Assembly (NCBI GenBank): GCA_963377175.1
Contig: CAUJNA010001846.1
Coordinates: 557,501-621,500, forward strand
DNA length: 64,000 nt
Origin: Effrenium voratum
Lineage: Eukaryota > Sar > Dinophyceae > Suessiales > Symbiodiniaceae
Direction of reading: 5' to 3'
In this document: positions 35,901 through 44,900 of the stretch, piece by piece
How positions within the stretch are numbered: position 1 is the stretch's first letter
Layout of the letters: each line of letters starts with the position of its first letter
Position numbers and translations under genes: made by a program
The notes under the pieces: model-generated
Databases searched by the model: none
The model's input: the letters and a program-made list of their open reading frames with translations, nothing else
Told to the model about the DNA's origin: nothing

Positions 35901-38900
35901 ATAGTATTTCATCAAATACAAATTTAATAAATAATTTAAATGCTACTATGACAACTAATTTTAATAACATTAGTTCTAATTCTAATTTAATTAATACAAA
36001 TATTAATAATATTTCTTCAAATACTACTTTAATAAATACAAATATTAATAATATTTCATCAAATACACATTTAATAAATAATTTAAATTCTACTATAACA
36101 TCTAATTTTAATAATATTAGTTCTATTTCTAATTTAATAACAGGATTAAATAGTACAGTAAATTCACATATTATAGCAATATCAGATTTACAGAACGGAG
36201 GTTCATTTAATGAATCAGATTACTATAATAAAATAACAACTAATAATTTATTATCAGAAAAGTTAAACACATCAGTATTAAATAATACATTAATACATAA
36301 TATAACAACTACTGCAACTTTCAAAATAGCAGAATTTGGAAATTATAACAATTTATTTGAAATGTATAATAATTATTTTGACAGTTATGTTTATGGAAGT
36401 TTGACTGGTTCAACTATGTTTTTAAACCAGCGAGGTTTTGGAGATGTAGAAATTAATAATTCTTCAACTTTTCAAAATGATAAAATAATATTAAATCATA
36501 ATACTACAATATTAAGTAATTTACAAGTATCGGGTTTATTTTCTTGTTCATCTATTTTAGATAAAACTGGTTCTGATGCTAGATATGTTTTACAATCAGA
36601 TGGATTAAGTGGACTAATAACAGGAAATACAAATACAATTAATTCAATAATTACTAGTAATAATTCACAGGATACATCATTAGGACAAAAGTTAGATAAG
36701 ATAGATACTAACGCTCAATCAGTAGCAGGTGCTATTAATTTTAGTGATAATACAACTTTACACAGTAATTTAAATATGTTGACTACTGGTTCTATAATAT
36801 GTAACAAGTTTAGCACTACACCTTCGCCTAATTTAGGATTACAAATGACTTTTCAAATGTTTAATCGCGAATTTAATATTAATGGAGATGGTAGAATGTG
36901 GATGAGTAGCGCAGGAGGTCAATGGGAAACTCAAATAGGAGATGCTAATGTTGGAAGAGTTTGGGTTAAGGATAGATTTGGTTTAGGTGCTGTTGGTGTT
37001 AATGGTTATGTTTTAAACTGCGCCGGAAAATCGAGATTTACTGATGCAGTTGATTTTATAGGAACTGACAAGGCATTAAATCTTAACAATGGTTCATAAT
37101 TGAATTTTAATAATAATGGTTCAATACGAAGATATACTCCTGATGCTATAGAAGGTTTATATATGTCTCATGATGATTTTGTTGCCATTAGCGTTGGTGA
37201 TGTTACTAATGCCAGTAATCAATATATGATGTGTGATGGATTAGTTAATAAAACTATTTTTAATAAACCTATTGATGTGTTAGGTAATATTTATACGAAT
37301 GCTGATGTTAATTGTGACAATGTTAATATTGATACTGATGGTAAATTAACAATTGATACAAATTGTGAATTATACAGATATGTTAGTGCTTTTTCATCTT
37401 TTGATATGAGGAATAGTGATGCTAATTCTTCAATTAGATTTATTTGTGGAGACCCTGCTGTTCAATCTAACATAGTTGGAGCAGTTAATATTACTACCGG
37501 ATGGACTTTTAATACTTCTACTGCTGATGTAATGGGTAATTTATTTGCTGATGATATTTATGTTAAAACTAATGGAGCATTAAGAAGCAATCATATAGCA
37601 CCTAACGGAGGAACATTAGTAACTGTTGATACTAACTTAGCAGTTCAAAATGCATATTTAGCAACTAATACCATTCAATCATTTGATTTAACAACGGTTT
37701 CATTTTTGAATAATATTTCAATGACTACTGGAACAGATCTAAAGATGGGAACAAGTGAAATATCAACTTATTACGATGGAACTAGTTTATCTACAATTGA
37801 TGTAATATTTAGAACTTCTAACACTGCATTTAGAGTTGCTGATAGTTCAACTACACCTTCTGTTTTATTATCTATTGATAAGACATTTGGAACAACAGTA
37901 AATACTGAAAGTTTTACAAATAATGCTCCATCGACTTTTAATGAGAATGTAACAGTTGCGGGAACGAAAAAAATGTTATGTAATTTAATTGAACCATCAA
38001 CAGGAACTAATATAGATTTAACAGCAACAACAGTAACCATCAACGGAACGTTTGTTGATTCATCTGATTCAAGATTGAAATATGATATAGACAATGTCAA
38101 ATCTAATTGTATGAATATTATTAAGAAATTTAAACCGAAGAAGTTTAAGAGACACGATAGAAATGATAACGGTAAAACTCATATAGGATATATAGCAGAT
38201 GAAGTATTAAAAGCAATTCCTAAAGAATTTGAAAATGTTGTTAGCAAAGACAGAGAGTATTTAGGATTAAACTATTTAGTTTTACCCGTGCTAGTTCATA
38301 AAGCAGTATTAGAATTAAATGATAAAGTAGATAAACTTGAAAAAGAAACTAAGGAATTGAAAAAAGAAAAATCTAAATAAATAATTAAATATAAATATAT
38401 AAATAAATAAATAATTAATTAATATATATAGATATATGGACATTGACAGGAAAGTTAAAATAGAAGCATTATTTAAGAATAGTAGTATGAGAGAAAAAAC
38501 TTGTTATTGTGGTTGTATAATTACTAAGTGAAAAAAATAAAGATGAATTTACATTAGATAAATGTAATAATAAAGAATGTAATTTTAGTCATTCTAAATT
38601 TGATGAATATATTAAAGAATTAAAAAAAGAAAGGGAAGAAGAGAAATTCGACAGGCGAACACATAAGTGTTGTATGTTATGTACTCCTATTATGTGGGGG
38701 TTTTGTTGGCCTATTTTAATTCCTTTGAATATTTATTATTGTATTGTATACCTTTGAATATTTATTATTGTATTATATTATAATCTAAAATAATAATATA
38801 TAATGGGTAATTCAAACAGTAATATTGAAACTTCAAGTATTGATAAAATCAATGATATTGATGTAGAACAATTAGATTTAAGTAATATTGATAAATTACA

Positions 38901-41900
38901 GTTGAAAGCAATTAAGCAAATGAGTGAAAGATTAGAAAAACTGGAGACAATGAAATGTGACAAATTAATATATAAATTACCAGCGTTGAATTTGTGTAGT
39001 TATAGTTTATTCTAAATTAATAATATTAAAAATTATTAATATTATTAATATTATTGTTCTGGGGTTTCTTCTGTTTGTAATGATTTTAGATATGCTTGGT
39101 GGTTTCTCCTTGTTATATGTCTTGGTAGGTTATGGTTCAATAACTTTTCACCACATTCACAAACAATTTCTTCTTTCGTATTATTATACCAGTTTTTCAT
39201 CATTAGCTTTACTTCTTCCTTATGTTCTTCTCTATATTTTTTACATTGTATTGAGTTGTTCTCCTTCCCTCCGTGATTATGATATTTGTCTTTCCTCGCT
39301 TCCTTAATTTCATCCTTTTTTTAACCAGTATCTGTCTCTTGCATTTTCTTTTATTTTATCACTAAACTTTTCGTAATTTGCTTTGTCTCTTTCTTTGTAT
39401 TTGTCAGGATTTTGTTTTCTGTCTTCCTTTTTCCACTCACTATACTTTTCTGCTTGTTCTAATCTGTCTTCATCTGTTGCTATTGGATTTATTTGATTTA
39501 AAGTCGCTTTTAGTTGTTCTTTATATTTTCTTTCTTTCATTGATGCTTCTAAACGGTTTTCACATTTCAAATTAGTTATTAAAACCATTTCAAAATTAAT
39601 CCATCCTCCATTTTCACGAATAAATCGATATACATATTGATTGTAGTTTTTACCGTTTTCTTTCTCAATATTATTTTTATGAGCACATTTTCGTTTAACA
39701 AAATTTGTAGTATGTCCAACATAACAGTCTTTGATACTTAATTTTTTACAAACAATTTTATAAAAATAAGTATTAGAATAGTCCATTACCTTTTTAGGCA
39801 TTGTATAAGATTATATAGGATATATCTTTAAATATTATTTATCAGATATTTTCAAATATTGTGAAAAGTTTTTCATAAACATTTTATCTGGGTTCTTTTC
39901 TAAAAGGTTAATATATAAAAAACTATGCGGTTCATCAGTGGCAGTCTCATATATTTTATAAATTAGTTTCTTGCTTTTATGTAAATTATCGCTTCTAACA
40001 ATTGCTGATAATTCATCTTGCAATATTTCTATCTCTTTGTAGTTTCTAACTTTATAATAAAACAAATGACTTATATTTACTCTAATAATTGGTGGCACGG
40101 TTGATGATTTTTGAAGACTGACAAGCGTTGATATTCCACTATGACGTCCCCTACAGAATAAAGAATTTAACAATTTGTTATTTCTTGTTATTGCTGGATT
40201 ATCAGATACATCATCCAAAATTACCAATATATTAAATAATTTCTTCGTTCCTTGTTTTTTCTGGTATTCAATTATTTTATTTTGAGTTTCTATAACTCTT
40301 TCTAAATCTTCAACATTGAACTCATCCCACCAACACGGTTCTTTATCAGTATCTACTTTCAAACCTTCTTTAATGTATTTTTTAACAGGCAACCAAATAC
40401 TATCTAAATTTACTGATGGGGACCAGATAAAAATTCTTTCATATGCTCCTCTATAAATATCAAGTATCATTGATACAAGTAGCGTCGATTTGCCAGAGCC
40501 TGACGGGCCCACAATCATAGCTCTCATCGGCAATTTAGGGACGACCTCGTGCTTGCTTTGCTTAAAGTCATATTTGATTTCGTCAATTGGTTTTACATCA
40601 GGCATAATAAAAATAATATTAAAGATATTTAGAAAATAATTTAATATTATTTATTGTATGAAAGCATTGCTATGATATGAATGGTGTCCATCGTAGTAGA
40701 ACAGGCTCTTTCATCAACTTCAATCAATAAGCATTGAAGATAATTAGTTTTGTGTCTTGCTCGCGTGTGCAATGAAAACCCCAAGCGCTGTGCCCCACCA
40801 ATATTCTATTATGCATGAAAATAATAAGATCAAATAATTATGTTTAATGATTATTTCATCTTATTATTTATATGGATAGAAGTTATTCAGATTATATTGA
40901 TATAATAGATGAAGTAGAGAATATAGAACAAGTAATAATAACTGACAACAGATGTAAGAAAGTATGCTTTTATACAGTAGAATTAATAAAATTAGGAGTG
41001 CAATATATCAAAAATAAAATGTAAATATTAATATAAATGGGAAAAAAGAAAAACAAAAAGAATAAAACAGATACTACAGTTTCTTCAACAGATGAAGAAA
41101 AAGAAGAAATTGTTAAAGAAACAGCACTAACCGAGTTTGAGTGTCCTATGTGTAGAAAGATGTTAGCAATGAAGAACGAATTAGAAATTCAAAAGAAAGG
41201 AAATTGCAAATGTTCTTGTGTGCCATTAGGGTTTAAAATAACTAAAAATGATAAGAAAATGAATATTGATAAAACTAAGGACAGTATCAATCTGGAAACA
41301 GATGCACATAATATTTCTATCAAATTTGGAAATGAGGCAACAATGTCAGATAATGGAGATAACGAAACTCAGGCAACTATTAAACAAATGATGAAAATTT
41401 AGTACTTAAAGAGTAGATTTTACATTAAATCAATTTTATAAATAAATATTCAAATAAATAATTATATAAATAAATATATATAGAAATGTCTGAAATTGAG
41501 AATGATGCTATTGCTGAACTATCAAAGAAGATGATGACAGTTAGTAAACATGTTAAACTTTTGCACGAGATGATAAAAACTATTGACCAGAAACTTGATG
41601 CAAAGGCAAACGAACCAAAAGATAGCAATGAAGAGAAGGAAAATATTGATAAAATCTTTGAAAAGAAACAAATAGGAAGGCCGTCTGGCAGTTTTCAAGA
41701 TAAGCAAAAGCAATATATGGATATGTTAAATAAGAACAAAATTAAATCTCCAAAAACAGAAACTATTGAATTTTATAAACTGTTTAAGAACGAAGAAGGA
41801 AAATACGAATTAATATAATAAATATCTAAATAATTCTAATAATATGAATTTATTAGAATTATTTTCAGGCAGTGGTTCTGGGGATAATTATGTAATACAT

Positions 41901-44900
41901 AAACAGGAAGATTTATACAAAATACCTGCTGAATTGATTTGTGAGATTTTGACGAGTTTGACGGATTAAGGAATTTGAGTTTCTGGCACCAAAATGAGCC
42001 CTCATGAGGAATTGTGCTCTTTACCCCGGATTTTGGGGTAAGTACCCTGGATTTTGGGGTAACCTGCCTCCTTACCCCAGATTTTGGGGTAAGTACCCTG
42101 GATTTTGGGGTAAGTACCCTGGATTTTGGGGTAAGATTTCAAGGATATTTTTTGACACATACTTAATAAACCTTACAATAAAAAACATTGTAAGATTTAT
42201 GTTTGAAAATTATGGGGATTTTATATTTTGGGATTTTGGGAATTTAGTTTCAAGGAATATTGATTATAGGAATTTCTTAAAATGTATTTAAAGGTTTAAT
42301 GACATTGTATTATAAGAACTATGGAAGGAAACATTTGTGTTTTAATTAAAGGTAAAATGTATGAAGGAATTTTGGAAAACGGTTCATTCAAAACGGATAA
42401 TGGAAAATTATGTAGAAACTGTGGTAGAATGAAACTATTTGACGAATTTAATAAAGATAATAAACAATGCAGGCAATGTTCAGAAAACAAAAGGTATAAC
42501 CGAATTAAACATAAAGATAGATACAATGAGGAGCAAAGAAAAAGATATGAAGAAGATGATGAATATAGAAATAAAACACTTGAAAGTAATAGAAAATGGA
42601 ACAGTAAAAAAATTCAGTGTGATATTTGTGACTGCTATTTTTCTCCATGTTTAAAAAAGCAACATCTTAAAACAAATAAGCATAAAAGAAATTTAGAAAT
42701 GAAACAGGCAGAAGAAAATTAACATTATTTTTATTAATAAACATTTTACATAAAATTGTATAAGGTTAATATGTAGAATAACTTCTTAACCTTATATAAT
42801 ATTTCAATGAAGTAAAATTATTTTTCAAGGAATTAGATAAGGTTAATGAATATGAATAATGTATTAACCTTATTTAAAATTTGAATTATAAACCTATATT
42901 TTATATTTTGGTAAGTTGTTCTGAAAATTATTTTACTTCTTTCAACATATGTTTTGCTATTTTTTCCCCTCCCCCAAATCCATCACCAGGGTCTCAACAC
43001 CTGTGGGGGGCAAAGCATTGGAGGCGGGAAAAGGATGGGATTTTGTGATGGTTTAGCTTCAGAGTTTGTAGTTCATTGCCAATCTGCTTTGGCAGCTCTG
43101 ATTTCTGCTGCCTTTGATCCGTGTTGCAAGTGTCTTGCCGCCACTTGGGAGGTCTGTAGCCGCTGAGTGCCGAAGACCTTAGGGGGGCAGCACGTGAGCA
43201 GTGTTTATGCATATTCAAATGTCCACGCAGCTGTAATGTTGGGGACCGCCCCTTAATGACTGACGTTGTTGATCAAGGGTCAACAGTATTCTTCATCATG
43301 ATTCAGGAGCTCAACCGGACAATGCCTGACTTGGCAGTCAACGAGCCCAACAAGCAGGTCATGCTTTAGCCAGAAGGAAGCCAACTTTCCACTTATGTCG
43401 CTTCTCTCTCTCGCCAGTCGGAGTACGGCCAAGCAGCCAAATCTAGCACCTGACCCACACAAGAAGCAAACACCCCGTCAGTGTCACCAAGCTGGGGCTT
43501 TCACGAGAACAGAGACACATGTCTCTGTGAGTTGCCAGCCTTTACCATGGGGTAGTATGGTTCTGTTTTGAGTGACCTCCATCTTGGTTGGTTCTAAAAT
43601 GTGTTAAATGGAAACAAAGGAAACCACCCATTTTTTGCGGGGGACCCCGTATTTTTAGACAACCCCACGCCAAAACAGCAACTCCCGCACCTGGCACCGC
43701 CGCCGCAGCCGCCGGCGCCGCCGGGGCGGCCGGTGCCGGTGCAGCTGGGGCAGCAGGTGCTTCTGCTTCTGGCCCCTTGGTGCGGATCCCATGGGTTGGC
43801 CAACCCCATGGAGATACAGTGAATTGAAGCATGTACTTGCTGGCGACCGTACTATGACCCATTTCTTCGCTCAAATCAGCGATGCAGAACCTCAGGTCAA
43901 AGACAACTCAAAGTTGCCCCCCTGAGTCTTCCAAGCCCTGGAAATAAGGAAACCTGGACCCACGAATGGAGACCTGACTTAAAAATCAGCCAAACTCCGA
44001 GGTCGCATGTCCCGCCTTCGCTGGCACGACCACCACAAACTCCGAGCTTTGAATTCCGAGGTCTTTCACCACCTGCGATTCCGCTCGAGGTCCCTGGGGC
44101 TGGGCACCGCGGCAACGACCCTGGCAAAAAACGATCAGCTTGTGTGGGTTCAATGGAAATTCAATGGAAATCCCAAGAAGTTAAAGCTCAAGGACCCAAC
44201 CAAATAGCCATAAAGGGGGCGGTCTGTTGAGCTGGTTGGGAAAAACAAAGGCCCTACATACACCTTCTGATTCTGATCCAAGGGGTTCTGATAAAGTTCT
44301 CAACGAACCTGCTCGAAAAATAGACCTGCCAAATGAAGGTGTCATGATATCGCTCTTTCGCTTGTTGTTGTGCAAATCGTCCTTGTTGGGGTTCTGGAAA
44401 CTTGGACATAACCCCCAATTCTGTTCAAGTTGGCCGTGCCACAGGCACACACAAGTACCGAAGCTCATCATAGGTTCTGTCGCCACCTCCCCTGTGAGGT
44501 CACAAATTCATTGCCCGAATCCATAGCTTCTCCGAGCTATTAACCATAGCATTTGGGTGTCGTGTTCGACCCTTTGGGCCGTTTTCAAGGGGATCGCTTT
44601 GTAAGTTCCCAATTGTTCCCCAGCTAGAGGGTTCGAACACAAGGCCAAGTCACGTGAAAAAAGTCTCAAAGGCGATGCTTAAGCCTGGAAGGGGGAAATT
44701 GACGAAACCCTGGCAGTGCAAAAGGTCACTTCCAAGTCTTTAAGAAGCCCATTCCAGCAGATGAGGGGTAGGCGGTAGGGGACGAAGGATGGATCCCATG
44801 ATAGGGAGTCACCGGGTTTCTCCTTCAAAAGCTGCACTTTGCCAGCGGTGTCCACTTGAAACGATCGCCACTTTTGGAGGTTCCAAAGCGGGAAATTGAG

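Larger units (their letters stand above)
21553..42964. mobile_element. Polinton/Maverick-type endogenous virus, about 21.4 kb, full length
   Basis: AT-rich block with sharp borders, 306-bp terminal inverted repeats and a 5-6 bp target duplication. It encodes pPolB, rve integrase, A32-type ATPase, major and minor capsid proteins plus accessory genes. Polintons are self-synthesising virus-like elements with protein-primed replication and integrase-mediated insertion. Base composition and gene density differ strongly from the host flanks. It sits in an intron of a RAD23-like gene, about 26 bp from the splice acceptor. The structural gene set makes a viral form plausible, but several core genes are broken in this copy. 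The usual adenovirus-type protease is not seen. Related names are Polinton-like virus and virophage; the pPolB plus rve pair fits Polinton/Mavirus best. Confidence 0.95.

Noticed and set aside
35948..35970. Internal ATG at 35948 as the true fibre start
   Set aside because: The upstream 70 codons in the same frame have fibre-like sequence (KADQADTYTKEQ) and a good start context at 35609, so a nonsense change at 35819 is the simpler reading.
39080..39307. 75-codon plus-strand ORF that looks like a membrane protein
   Set aside because: It overlaps the frameshifted C-terminal part of the GIY-YIG gene on the minus strand, which has a coherent Cys/His finger in the coding frame.
42004..42291. 95-codon ORF with YPGFWGK repeats as a real protein
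   Set aside because: Apart from the 21-bp DNA repeat it has no coding-like sequence and runs over a stem-loop; treated as repeat DNA.
21553..42964. Classification as a giant-virus fragment or retroelement
   Set aside because: TIRs, 5-6 bp target duplication and the compact pPolB/rve/ATPase/MCP/penton set fit a Polinton; no reverse transcriptase, LTR or large-virus gene set is present.
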